Assembly (NCBI RefSeq): GCF_000689415.1
Contig: NZ_HG322950.1
Location: forward strand, 1,801,001 to 1,865,000
Length of the DNA: 64,000 bases
Reading direction: 5' to 3'
Origin: Pseudomonas knackmussii B13
GTDB taxonomy: Bacteria; Pseudomonadota; Gammaproteobacteria; Pseudomonadales; Pseudomonadaceae
This document shows, one piece after another, positions 1 to 7,881 of the stretch. Numbering within the stretch: position 1 is the first letter of the stretch; each line of letters starts with the position of its first letter. The notes under the pieces are model-generated. The model was not told the origin of the DNA. It was given only the letters and a program-made list of their open reading frames with translations, and ran no database searches. The position numbers and the translations under genes are program-made.

Positions 1-1159
1 TCATCCACGGGAACGGGTTGCTGGTGCCCGGGTACTCTTCTTTCAGGCCGATCTGGGTCAGGCGGCGGTTGGCGATGAACTTGAGGTAGTCCTCCATCAT
101 CGCGGCGTTCATGCCCAGGACGCCGCGCGGCATGGTGTCGCGTGCGTATTCGATTTCCAGCTGGGTGCCCTGCAGGATCATCTGGGTCGCTTCGTCCTTC
201 ATCTGGGCGTCCCACAGGTGCGGGTTCTCGATCTTGATCTGGTTGATCACGTCGATGCCGAAGTTCAGGTGCATGGATTCGTCGCGCAGGATGTATTGGA
301 ACTGCTCGGCGGTGCCGGTCATCTTGTTGCGGCGGCCCATGGAGAGGATCTGGGTGAAGCCGCAGTAGAAGAAGATGCCTTCCAGGACGCAGTAGTACGC
401 AATCAGGTTGCGCAGGAACTGGCGGTCGGTTTCCGGGGTGCCGGTCTGGAACATCGGGTCGGAGATCGAGCGGGTGTATTTCAGGCCCCAGGAGGCCTTT
501 TTCGCGACGCTCGGGATCTCGTGGTACATGTTGAAGATCTCGCCTTCATCCATGCCCAGCGACTCGATGCAGTACTGGTAGGCGTGGGTGTGGATCGCCT
601 CTTCGAACGCCTGGCGCAGGATGTACTGGCGGCACTCGGGGTTGGTGATCAGGCGGTACACGGCCAGCACCAGGTTGTTGGCAACCAGGGAGTCGGCGGT
701 GGAGAAGAAGCCGAGGTTGCGCATGACGATGCGGCGCTCGTCTTCGCTGAGGCCGTCCTTGCTCTTCCACAGGGCAATGTCGGCGTTCATGTTCACTTCC
801 TGCGGCATCCAGTGGTTGGCGCAACCATCCAGATACTTCTGCCAGGCCCAGTCGTACTTGAAGGGTACGAGCTGGTTGAGGTCGGCGCGGGCGTTGATCA
901 TCTGCTTGTCGCCGACGTGTACGCGGGCGCTGGCGCCTTCCAGGTCGTCCAGGCCTTCCTGAATGTCGAGGTCATCCAGGGCTTTCTTGGCGCGGGCGAC
1001 GGCGTCGGAATCGTTGGCCGATACGGCGCGGGCGTCTTCGACGGAGCCGGCGGCTTCGTCATCCAGTTTGTCGGCGGCCTTGGCGGCGGCTTGGGCCACG
1101 GCCGGGGCGGCCTTGGCTTCGGAAGGGTCTTCCTTGTCGAATTCGTCCCAGCTGAGCAT
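1..1159 (-). CDS. nrdB: Ribonucleoside-diphosphate reductase class Ia, beta subunit (partial)
   Basis: Small subunit of aerobic ribonucleotide reductase. It carries the diiron centre and tyrosyl radical used by NrdA to make deoxyribonucleotides. 386 residues are present; the gene runs off the left edge, so roughly the last 30 residues (including the tail that docks on NrdA) are missing, judging from the family length of about 415. Visible iron-ligand motifs are FEEAIHTHAYQY, whose first tyrosine after the histidines matches the E. coli radical tyrosine, LEGIFFYCGF, and RDESMHLNFG. The ATG at 1159 follows an AGGAGAGG ribosome site. The N-terminal ~65 residues are Ala/Asp-rich and low in complexity. 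It lies downstream of nrdA with a 319-bp gap. Confidence 0.97.
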   Translation of the reverse strand, partial: MLSWDEFDKEDPSEAKAAPAVAQAAAKAADKLDDEAAGSVEDARAVSANDSDAVARAKKALDDLDIQEGLDDLEGASARVHVGDKQMINARADLNQLVPFKYDWAWQKYLDGCANHWMPQEVNMNADIALWKSKDGLSEDERRIVMRNLGFFSTADSLVANNLVLAVYRLITNPECRQYILRQAFEEAIHTHAYQYCIESLGMDEGEIFNMYHEIPSVAKKASWGLKYTRSISDPMFQTGTPETDRQFLRNLIAYYCVLEGIFFYCGFTQILSMGRRNKMTGTAEQFQYILRDESMHLNFGIDVINQIKIENPHLWDAQMKDEATQMILQGTQLEIEYARDTMPRGVLGMNAAMMEDYLKFIANRRLTQIGLKEEYPGTSNPFPWM

Positions 1160-1225
1160 CGGTTCCTCTCCTGGTCTGGTTGCGTGATGGATGCACGCTA
1201 AAGCTTTCGTGGCTTCCCGGTTTCT

Positions 1226-1251
1226 GGGTTCCCGCGTTCGCGGGAATGACG
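1226..1251. repeat. REP-like element, family A
   Basis: Palindromic core CCCGCG-TTCG-CGGGAATGACG. The same core (TCCCCGCG/CGCGGGGA plus ATGACG) recurs at 5805-5827, 11844-11870, 15166-15191, 15252-15276, 43985-44011 and 44021-44048, always outside or at the very end of genes. Confidence 0.8.
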
Positions 1252-1350
1252 AGGGGGAAGCTGTTATGTCTTGTGGGGGGGGGCTTCAAGAGCCCCTGTC
1301 CCTAGCCCTCTTCCGCAAGCGGGAGAGGGGGACTGCCTTTGCCATCTATC

Positions 1351-1470
1351 GGCGTGACGCTGAGCGAGTGACCGCTAGGCGCCCGGTTGGTCGGAGCCCC
1401 TGAGCGTACGACTGTACGTGATGGGGGCCGGCCAACCGGGCAACAACGCGGGCGCCGCTCAGCGCCGCGC
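1351..1470 (-). ncRNA. Large nested inverted repeat between nrdA and nrdB (candidate structured RNA element)
   Basis: Three concentric sets of complementary arms. CGCTGAGCG (1359-1367) pairs with CGCTCAGCG (near 1456-1464). AGGCGCCCG (from 1378) can pair with CGGGCGCC (1449-1456). The main stem of 1381-1400 with 1423-1441 is about 19 bp with two mismatches and one G-U pair, capped by a smaller GTAC...GTAC hairpin (1406-1417). There is no T-run on either side, so it is not a standard terminator. It begins about 10 bp after the nrdA stop and could act as an RNA-stability or processing signal that sets the nrdA:nrdB ratio. The function is inference. Confidence 0.45.
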
Positions 1471-1478
1471 TCGCACCC

Positions 1479-4367
1479 TTACTGGCAGGCTTCGCAGTCC
1501 GGGTTATCGATACTGCAGGCTTGCGGGACCGGTGCCGGTTTCGGCTCGGCCGGTGCGGCTTGCAGGCTCTCGTCGATCACCGAGGACACGGCGTTGAGCT
1601 TGCCGGTGTTGATGGTCGACTTCTCGGTGCTGGTCGCGGCCAGGGCACGGAGGTAGTAGGTGGTTTTCAGGCCACGGTACCAAGCCATGCGGTAGGTCAC
1701 GTCGAGCTTCTTGCCCGAGGCGCCGGCGATGTAGAGGTTCAGCGACTGGGCCTGGTCGATCCACTTCTGGCGGCGGCTGGCGGCGTCGACGATCCACTTG
1801 GTCTCCACTTCGAAGGCGGTGGCGTACAGGTCTTTCAGGTCTTGCGGGATGCGCTCGATCTGCTGCACGGAGCCGTCGTAGTACTTCAGGTCGTTGACCA
1901 TGACCGGGTCCCACAGGCCGCGGTTCTTCAGGTCGCGCACCAGGTAGGGGTTGATCACGGTGAACTCGCCGGAGAGGTTCGACTTCACGTAGAGGTTCTG
2001 GTAGGTCGGCTCGATGGACTGCGAGACGCCGGTGATGTTGGCGATGGTCGCGGTCGGCGCGATGGCCATGATGTTCGAGTTGCGGATGCCTTTCTTCACG
2101 CGCTCGCGCACCGGGGCCCAGTCCAGGCTCTCGCTCTGGTCGACTTCGATGTACTTGGCGCCACGGGCTTCGATCAGCAGCTTCTGCGAGTCGATCGGCA
2201 GGATGCCTTGCGACCACAGGGAGCCATTGAAGGTCTCGTAGGCACCGCGCTCGTCGGCCAGGTCGCACGACGCCTGGATGGCGAAGTAGCTGATGGCTTC
2301 CATGGACTTGTCGGCGAAGTCGATGGCGGCATCGGAGCCGTAGGCGATGTGCTGCAGGTACAGGGCGTCCTGGAAGCCCATGATGCCCAGGCCTACCGGG
2401 CGGTGTTTCAGGTTCGAGTTGCGAGCCTGGTCGACCGAGTAGTAGTTGATGTCGATGACGTTATCGAGCATGCGGACCGCGGTCTTCACGGTGCGGCCGA
2501 GCTTCTCGATGTCGAGCTTGCCGTCGACGATGTGGTTGACCAGGTTCACGGAGCCCAGGTTGCAGACCGCGATCTCGTCCTTGTTGGTGTTCAGGGTGAT
2601 CTCGGTGCACAGGTTCGAGCTGTGGACCACGCCCACGTGCTGCTGCGGGCTGCGCAGGTTGCACGGGTCCTTGAAGGTCAGCCACGGGTGGCCGGTCTCG
2701 AAGAGCATGGAGAGCATCTTGCGCCACAGGTCTTTGGCCTGGACGACCTTGTGCAGCTTCAGCTTGCCGTACTGGGTCAGGGCTTCGTAGTACTCGTAGC
2801 GCTCTTCGAAGGCCTTGCCGTACAGGTCGTGCAGGTCGGGGACGTCGGACGGCGAGAAGAGGGTCCAGGTGCCGTCTTCGAACACGCGCTTCATGAACAG
2901 GTCAGGGATCCAGTTCGCGGTGTTCATGTCGTGGGTACGACGACGGTCGTCACCGGTGTTCTTGCGCAGCTCGAGGAATTCCTCGATGTCCAGGTGCCAG
3001 GTCTCCAGGTAGGCGCAGACGGCGCCCTTGCGCTTGCCGCCCTGGTTGACGGCGACGGCGGTGTCGTTCACCACTTTCAGGAACGGAACCACGCCCTGGG
3101 ACTTGCCGTTGGTGCCCTTGATGTAGGAGCCCAGCGCGCGCACCGGGGTCCAGTCGTTGCCCAGGCCGCCGGCAAACTTGGACAGCATGGCGTTGTCGTG
3201 GATGGCGTTGTAGATGCCCGACAGGTCGTCCGGCACGGTGGTCAGGTAGCAGCTGGAGAGCTGCGGACGCAGGGTGCCGGCGTTGAACAGGGTCGGGGTC
3301 GACGACATGTAGTCGAAGGACGACAGCAGGTTGTAGAACTCGATGGCGCGTTCTTCTTTCTGCGGCTCTTCGATGGCCAGGCCCATGGCCACGCGCATGA
3401 AGAAGATCTGCGGCAGTTCGAAGCGCACGCCGTCCTTGTGGATGAAGTAGCGGTCGTACAGGGTCTGCAGGCCCAGGTAGGTGAACTGCTGGTCGCGCTC
3501 GTGGTTCAGCGCGGCGCCCAGTTTCGCCAGGTCGTAGGTCTTCAGCTTGCTGTCGATCAGCTCGAACTCGGAGCCTTTCTCGATGTACGCCGGCAGGGCC
3601 TTGGCGTAGATCTCGGCCATCTCGTGGTGAGTGGCGCTCTCGGCCACGCCGAGGAAGCCCAGGGCTTCGGCGCGCAGGGTGTCCATCAGCAGGCGGGCGG
3701 TGACGTAGGAGTAGTTCGGCTCACGCTCGACCAGGGTACGGGCGGTCATCACCAGGGCGGTGTTGACGTCCTTCTCGGCCACGCCGTCGTACAGGTTCTT
3801 CAGGGTCTCGCGCTCGATCAGCTCGCCATCGACCTCAGCCAGGCCTTCGCAGGCTTCGCGGATGATGGTCTGCAGGCGGCCCATGTCCAGCGGCTGGGTG
3901 CTGCCGTCGGCCTTGGTGATGCGGATGCTCGGGTGCGGCTGGGCGACGTCGCTGGCTACGGCGGCCTTGCTGCGCTCGTTGGCGCGGGCTTCGCGGTAGA
4001 TCACGTAGTCGCGGGCGACTTTCTGCTCGCCGGCGCGCATCAGGGCCAGTTCGACCTGGTCCTGGATTTCTTCGATGTGGATGGTGCCACCGGAGGGCAT
4101 GCGGCGCTTGAAGGTCGCGGTGACCTGTTCGGTCAGGCGCGCGACGGTTTCATGGATGCGCGACGAGGCGGCGGCGGTGCCGCCTTCCACGGCGAGGAAC
4201 GCCTTGGTGATGGCTACGGTGATCTTGTCATCGGTGTAGGGAACTACGGTGCCGTTGCGCTTGATCACGCGCAGCTGGCCGGGCGCGGTGGCGGCCAGAT
4301 CCTGGGCGGATTCGGCGGCCTGCGGCGCTGCGGCCTGCGGGTTCTCGCGAGTGGTGTCGATCTGCAT
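1479..4367 (-). CDS. nrdA: Ribonucleoside-diphosphate reductase class Ia, alpha subunit
   Basis: Large catalytic subunit of aerobic ribonucleotide reductase, 962 residues; reduces NDPs to dNDPs with NrdB. Two ATP-cone-like domains are visible at the N terminus (about residues 33-125, starting LRVIKRNGTVVPY, and about 147-235, starting IRITKADGSTQPL). This double-cone layout is known for Pseudomonas NrdA and mediates dATP inhibition. Active-site features include SSCYLTTVPDD, the NLCTEITLNT stretch and AVCNLGSVNL. The C-terminal DNPDCEACQ carries the redox-shuttle cysteine pair. The ATG at 4367 has GGAG upstream. The upstream region (4368-5081) carries DnaA-like and NrdR-like sites. Confidence 0.98.
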   Translation of the reverse strand: MQIDTTRENPQAAAPQAAESAQDLAATAPGQLRVIKRNGTVVPYTDDKITVAITKAFLAVEGGTAAASSRIHETVARLTEQVTATFKRRMPSGGTIHIEEIQDQVELALMRAGEQKVARDYVIYREARANERSKAAVASDVAQPHPSIRITKADGSTQPLDMGRLQTIIREACEGLAEVDGELIERETLKNLYDGVAEKDVNTALVMTARTLVEREPNYSYVTARLLMDTLRAEALGFLGVAESATHHEMAEIYAKALPAYIEKGSEFELIDSKLKTYDLAKLGAALNHERDQQFTYLGLQTLYDRYFIHKDGVRFELPQIFFMRVAMGLAIEEPQKEERAIEFYNLLSSFDYMSSTPTLFNAGTLRPQLSSCYLTTVPDDLSGIYNAIHDNAMLSKFAGGLGNDWTPVRALGSYIKGTNGKSQGVVPFLKVVNDTAVAVNQGGKRKGAVCAYLETWHLDIEEFLELRKNTGDDRRRTHDMNTANWIPDLFMKRVFEDGTWTLFSPSDVPDLHDLYGKAFEERYEYYEALTQYGKLKLHKVVQAKDLWRKMLSMLFETGHPWLTFKDPCNLRSPQQHVGVVHSSNLCTEITLNTNKDEIAVCNLGSVNLVNHIVDGKLDIEKLGRTVKTAVRMLDNVIDINYYSVDQARNSNLKHRPVGLGIMGFQDALYLQHIAYGSDAAIDFADKSMEAISYFAIQASCDLADERGAYETFNGSLWSQGILPIDSQKLLIEARGAKYIEVDQSESLDWAPVRERVKKGIRNSNIMAIAPTATIANITGVSQSIEPTYQNLYVKSNLSGEFTVINPYLVRDLKNRGLWDPVMVNDLKYYDGSVQQIERIPQDLKDLYATAFEVETKWIVDAASRRQKWIDQAQSLNLYIAGASGKKLDVTYRMAWYRGLKTTYYLRALAATSTEKSTINTGKLNAVSSVIDESLQAAPAEPKPAPVPQACSIDNPDCEACQ

Positions 4368-4546
4368 GGGTGGTTATCTCCACATTCTCGTAATGGGTTT
4401 CTGTGCGGGCGCCGGGGCGCCTTCCCGAAAAACAACAAAAGAGCGTCGCGTCCGGCAGAACCGGCCACGTGAATCTTTGGACAGGGGATGGGGGACTCAG
4501 CGGCCTCCCTGGCCCTAGTCGGGTGTCCGCCCCTTATGGGCCGGAA

Positions 4547-4562
4547 CCACAATACCTAGTGG
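4547..4562. promoter_or_regulatory. NrdR-like box 1
   Basis: CCACAATACCTAGTGG resembles the NrdR consensus (ACACTATATATAGTGT-like). NrdR is the ATP-cone repressor of ribonucleotide reductase genes. It lies 180 bp upstream of nrdA. A weak CCTAGT-containing partner lies 41 bp away (about 4506-4521). The second good copy is 414 bp away at 4961. Confidence 0.55.
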
Positions 4563-4822
4563 TGTTGAACGAACGGTTGCAACACGCGTACCGCAGTGCC
4601 ATCGACATCAATCGCTCCTTGCGGTCTGCGCCGCTTTGGACCTCAGTACGTCTGGATGCAGCTTTCGGGGAACCGGAGGAGCCATGGAAAAGGCTCGCGA
4701 CTTCGTGCTTCTTCTTGTGTCCGGTTGTTGGCGGTCAACCCAAGATGTAGGGGTTATCCGCAACGGGGATACAAGATAATGCGCTGAGGGGGGCTTTGCA
4801 AGGTGAGGATCTGGGGAGAAGC

Positions 4823-4856
4823 TGTGGATAAAATGTGGGTGAAATGTGGGTGACTC
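4823..4856 (-). promoter_or_regulatory. Tandem DnaA-like boxes upstream of nrdA
   Basis: TGTGGATAA at 4823-4831 is the exact complement of the consensus DnaA box TTATCCACA. It is followed by two direct copies of an 11-bp unit with TGTGGGTGA (4834 and 4845), so three TGTGG cores sit exactly 11 bp apart on the same face of the helix. DnaA control of nrd genes is established in E. coli. Here the binding is inferred from sequence. Confidence 0.6.
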
Positions 4857-4898
4857 GCGGGACTGCGCGGCAGGCCGCATGGCGCCGCTGTTTTGCCG

Positions 4899-4916
4899 TT
4901 CGTCATCTGTGACGAA
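4899..4916. promoter_or_regulatory. Perfect palindrome TTCGTCA-N4-TGACGAA
   Basis: Seven-base arms around a TCTG spacer, 166 bp upstream of the response-regulator start and between the DnaA-like and NrdR-like sites. It is probably an operator; the binding protein is unknown. Confidence 0.35.
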
Positions 4917-4960
4917 GCGATTGCGGTGCCTGCGACGATGCGTTCAGGGCGTGAACCCTA

Positions 4961-4976
4961 CCACAATATCTAGTGG
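4961..4976. promoter_or_regulatory. NrdR-like box 2
   Basis: CCACAATATCTAGTGG differs from box 1 at one base. It is 106 bp upstream of the response regulator and about 594 bp upstream of nrdA, so it may act on either divergent gene or pair with box 1 by looping. Confidence 0.5.
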
Positions 4977-5081
4977 TTATGGCCAGTGCCGGAACGCCCG
5001 TGCGGCCTGCCCGGCAATGTGGGTAGAATGCCGGCCTCTGCCAGGGCCTGCGCGGCCCGCTGTGCGTTGTTAGGAGGCGGT

Positions 5082-5783
5082 GTGGAACAAGAGGCGCGAA
5101 TCCTGATCGTCGAGGACGACCAGCGCTTGGCCGAGCTGACCCAGGACTACCTGGAGAGCAACGGCCTGAAGGTCGGCGTGGAGTCCGATGGCGCGCGCGC
5201 GGTGGCGCGGGTGCTGGAGGAACGTCCGGACCTGGTGGTGCTCGACCTGATGCTGCCGGGCGAGGACGGCCTGTCGATCTGCAAGCGCCTGCGCCCGGAC
5301 TACGACGGCCCGATCCTGATGCTGACCGCGCGTACCGACGACATGGACCAGGTCCAGGGCCTGGAGATGGGCGCGGACGACTACGTGTGCAAGCCGGTGC
5401 GTCCGCGCCTGCTGCTGGCGCGCATCCGTGCCCTGTTGCGGCGCAGCGACGGCGGCGAGGTTGCACCGTCGTCGGGCAAGCGCCTGACCTTCGGCAAGCT
5501 GGTGATCGACAACGCCATGCGCGAGGCCTGGCTCGACGAGGTGACCATCGAGCTGACCAGCGCCGAGTTCGACCTGCTCTGGCTGCTGGCGTCCAACGCC
5601 GGGCGCATCCTCTCCCGCGAGGAGATCTTCAACAACCTGCGCGGCATCGAATACGACGGCCAGGACCGCTCCATTGACGTACGCATCTCGCGCATCCGCC
5701 CGAAGATCGGCGACGACCCGATGCACCCGCGGCTGATCAAGACGGTGCGCAGCAAGGGCTACCTGTTCGTCGGCGAGTTGTAA
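5082..5783 (+). CDS. OmpR-family response regulator (RstA-like)
   Basis: DNA-binding response regulator, 233 residues from a GTG start at 5082. This start is preferred over the upstream in-frame one at 4986 because TAGGAGG lies just before it and the product then begins directly with the receiver domain. The receiver has the acidic pair EDD (residues 11-13), phospho-acceptor Asp55 in LVVLDLML, and the conserved lysine in VCKPV. The C-terminal winged helix ends in RTVRSKGYLF-type sequence (KTVRSKGYLFVGEL). The cognate kinase follows after 77 bp. The pair corresponds to PA1157/PA1158 next to nrdA in P. aeruginosa and resembles RstA/RstB. Its stimulus is unknown. Confidence 0.93.
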   Translation: MEQEARILIVEDDQRLAELTQDYLESNGLKVGVESDGARAVARVLEERPDLVVLDLMLPGEDGLSICKRLRPDYDGPILMLTARTDDMDQVQGLEMGADDYVCKPVRPRLLLARIRALLRRSDGGEVAPSSGKRLTFGKLVIDNAMREAWLDEVTIELTSAEFDLLWLLASNAGRILSREEIFNNLRGIEYDGQDRSIDVRISRIRPKIGDDPMHPRLIKTVRSKGYLFVGEL

Positions 5784-5804
5784 GGCCCGGCCTTTTCGTC
5801 GTGG

Positions 5805-5827
5805 CCATCCCCGCGAAAGCGGGGACC
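5805..5827. repeat. REP-like element, family A
   Basis: CATCCCCGCG-AAA-GCGGGGACCC lies in the 77-bp gap between response regulator and kinase genes. A hairpin here could lower expression of the kinase relative to the regulator. Confidence 0.7.
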
Positions 5828-5860
5828 CAATAAACAGAAAGCAACCCGGCAAGAGCGGCG

Positions 5861-7477
5861 ATGAAATCCATCTTCCTGCGCATCTACGGCGGCATGCTCC
5901 TGACCCTGGTGGTGGTCGGCGCGCTCGGCTTGCTGACGTTGCGGGTGGTCAACGACGTGCGTGCGCAGGACTACCGCCAGGAGTTGGCGCGCGGCACCTT
6001 CCGCCTGATGTCCGACGAACTGGTGCCGATGGAGGAGGTCGACCGCAAGCGCGCCATCCTGCAGTGGAGCCGGCTGATGGGCATTCCCCTGAGCCTGCAG
6101 CACCTCGACAGCCTGGGCCTGGAAAGCCGCGCCCGTGCCCGCCTCATGAATGGCGAGGTACTGGTGGAGCAGAGCGCGCCGCACCTGTTCAAGGTCTATT
6201 CCCAGGTCAGCCTGCAGGAGAGCCTGGTGCTGGTGGGCGAGGTGGAGCAGGTCAGCGAGCAACTGGCGCGCGCCACCCTTTATATGGTGATGGACGAGCT
6301 GCGCCGCTACCCGGCGAGCGAACAGCCCTACCACCTGGCGCGCATCGTCCGCGACAAGCAGTTCGGCTACGACGTGCACCTCAAGCGGCTCAAGGAGGTC
6401 GACCTCGACGACGACCAGAGCCGCCGCGTGGAGGAGGGCGACACCGTGCTGGCGCTGGGCAAGAACGGCGATTCGCTGCGGGTGCTGGCCGGCATTGTCG
6501 GCACGCCCTGGGTGCTGGAACTCGGCCCCATCGAGCGCATGAACCCCTATCCGCCGCAGCTGCTGCTGTTGCTCGCGGCGCTCGGCCTAACGCTGATCGG
6601 CCTCACCCTCTACCTGTTGGTCAGCCGCCTGGAACAGCGCCTGCGCAGCCTCGAATCGGCCGCCGCGCGCCTGGCCCGCGGCAGCCTGGATGCCCGCGCG
6701 GAAGTCAGCGGCGCCGACTCGGTGGGGCGCCTGGCCGGTGCCTTCAACCACATGGCGGTGCAGATCCAGCGGCTGATCATGGTCCAGCGCGAGCTGGTGC
6801 GCGCGGTGTCCCACGAGCTGCGCACGCCGGTGGCGCGGCTGCGCTTCGGCCTGGAAATGATCGAGTCGGCGGAAACCGATACGGCGCGGCAGAAGTACAT
6901 GGCCGGCATGGACGGCGACATCCAGGACCTCGATCAGCTGGTCGACGAGATGCTCACCTACGCGCGCCTGGAGCAGGGCTCGCCAGCGCTGAGCTACAAG
7001 GCCGTGGAACTGGGCGCGCTGATCGAGCAAGTGGTCACGGAGATCGCCCCCTTGCGCCGCGAGGTGCTGGTCACCTGCGAGGCCGGGCCGTTGGTGCCGT
7101 TCGACCAGGGCAGCTGGATCGAGGCCGAGCCGCGCTATCTGCACCGCGCCCTGCAGAACCTGCTGAGCAATGCCATCCGCTATGCCGAAGGGCGCGTGCG
7201 GGTGAGCTACCGGGTGAGCCTGGACCGCTGCCAGGTGGACGTCGAGGACGATGGCCCGGGCGTTCCCGAAGACCGTTGGGAGCGGCTGTTCACGCCGTTC
7301 TTCCGCGTCGACGACAGCCGTACGCGCGTCACCGGCGGGCACGGGTTGGGCCTTTCCATCGTGCGCCGGATCATTCACTGGCACGGCGGGCGCGCCTCGA
7401 TCAGCCGTAGCGAAAGCCTGGGCGGCGCCTGCTTCACCTTGGCCTGGCCACGGCGCCAGGCATTGCTCAAGGAATAG
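5861..7477 (+). CDS. Sensor histidine kinase (RstB-like), partner of the upstream response regulator
   Basis: Inner-membrane two-component kinase, 538 residues. A first membrane segment lies at about residues 9-28. A periplasmic sensor region of about 200 residues follows, then a second membrane segment (about 227-247, rich in Leu). A HAMP linker leads to the H-box VSHELRTPVARLRF with phospho-acceptor His318. The ATPase domain shows an N-box (LQNLLSNAIRYAEG) and G-boxes (VEDDGPGVPEDRW, GGHGLGLSIVRRI). It forms an operon with the preceding response regulator. The signal sensed is not deducible. Confidence 0.94.
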   Translation: MKSIFLRIYGGMLLTLVVVGALGLLTLRVVNDVRAQDYRQELARGTFRLMSDELVPMEEVDRKRAILQWSRLMGIPLSLQHLDSLGLESRARARLMNGEVLVEQSAPHLFKVYSQVSLQESLVLVGEVEQVSEQLARATLYMVMDELRRYPASEQPYHLARIVRDKQFGYDVHLKRLKEVDLDDDQSRRVEEGDTVLALGKNGDSLRVLAGIVGTPWVLELGPIERMNPYPPQLLLLLAALGLTLIGLTLYLLVSRLEQRLRSLESAAARLARGSLDARAEVSGADSVGRLAGAFNHMAVQIQRLIMVQRELVRAVSHELRTPVARLRFGLEMIESAETDTARQKYMAGMDGDIQDLDQLVDEMLTYARLEQGSPALSYKAVELGALIEQVVTEIAPLRREVLVTCEAGPLVPFDQGSWIEAEPRYLHRALQNLLSNAIRYAEGRVRVSYRVSLDRCQVDVEDDGPGVPEDRWERLFTPFFRVDDSRTRVTGGHGLGLSIVRRIIHWHGGRASISRSESLGGACFTLAWPRRQALLKE

Positions 7478-7518
7478 GCCTGCGACGGGCGGTGGCTGGA
7501 CAGTTTGCGACTTTATAG

Positions 7519-7534
7519 TATATAAATTTATATA
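7519..7534. promoter_or_regulatory. AT-rich palindromic operator upstream of the arsR-type gene
   Basis: TATATAAATTTATATA is a perfect 16-bp palindrome in an otherwise GC-rich context, 23 bp before the arsR-type ATG. ArsR-type persulfide sensors such as BigR bind AT-rich palindromes over their own promoter, so this is a likely autoregulatory operator. Confidence 0.65.
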
Positions 7535-7557
7535 TTGTATTTTCGTAGACCGTTGCC

Positions 7558-7881
7558 ATGTCGTCCACCGAATCCCCTGATCTGACCCGCATGCGCCAGT
7601 CCGCCGACGAAGCCGGACGCCTGCTCAAAGCCCTGGGCAATCCAGACCGCCTGTTGCTGTTGTGCCTGCTGTCGCAGGGCGAAAGCCATGTCGGCGGGCT
7701 GGAGGAGCGCCTGGGCATTGGCCAGCCGACGCTGTCGCAACAGTTGGGCGTGCTGCGCCGCGAAGGCCTGGTGGAAACCCGCAAGGATGGCAAGCAGGTC
7801 TACTACCGGATCAGCAGCCCGCAAGCGCTGGCGGTGATCCAGACCCTTTACCGGTTGTACTGCGCGGAGGATGGGCAATGA
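7558..7881 (+). CDS. ArsR-family regulator with dithiol cysteine pair (BigR/SqrR-like)
   Basis: Small winged-helix repressor, 107 residues. The recognition region is about residues 45-85 (GIGQPTLSQQLGVLRREGLV followed by the YYRI wing). Cys36 and Cys102 are the only cysteines and are 66 residues apart, the same spacing as the redox pair of BigR and SqrR. Those proteins sense persulfides by forming a polysulfide bridge. The downstream genes are sulfur-transport-type membrane proteins, which supports a sulfide or persulfide sensor. An AT-rich palindrome sits over the promoter. The stop overlaps the next start (ATGA). No clear Shine-Dalgarno sequence is seen. Confidence 0.9.
   Translation: MSSTESPDLTRMRQSADEAGRLLKALGNPDRLLLLCLLSQGESHVGGLEERLGIGQPTLSQQLGVLRREGLVETRKDGKQVYYRISSPQALAVIQTLYRLYCAEDGQ

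Larger units (their letters stand above)
1160..1478. other. nrdA-nrdB intergenic region (319 bp)
   Basis: No credible gene. On the nrd (minus) strand the order after the nrdA stop is: a large nested inverted repeat (1351-1470), a CCCTCTTCCG/CGGGAGAGGG hairpin (about 1307-1330), and a REP-like palindrome (1226-1251) shortly before the nrdB ribosome site. The gap is unusually long and structured for two genes whose products are needed in equal amounts. Confidence 0.7.
4368..5081. promoter_or_regulatory. Divergent control region between nrdA and the two-component operon (714 bp)
   Basis: No convincing gene. The region holds two nearly identical 16-bp palindromes resembling NrdR boxes (4547-4562 and 4961-4976), a tandem array of DnaA-like boxes (4823-4856), a separate DnaA-like TTATCCGCA (4754-4762) and a perfect 7-bp-arm palindrome (4899-4916). 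The length and number of sites suggest complex control of nrdA, as expected for a gene tied to replication. Confidence 0.7.

Noticed and set aside
1521..4472. Very long open frame (983 codons) on the plus strand opposite nrdA
   Set aside because: It is antisense to nrdA, has biased Val/Gly/Gln/His-rich composition and no domain. High-GC genes commonly leave the opposite frame open. Similar long antisense frames (for example opposite napA, thrS, pheT and gcl) were left out for the same reason.
7662..7877. N-terminal extension of the first YeeE/YedE gene
   Set aside because: It overlaps arsR in another frame and adds an Arg/Pro-rich stretch. The ATG at 7878 is coupled to the arsR stop and gives the normal family start.
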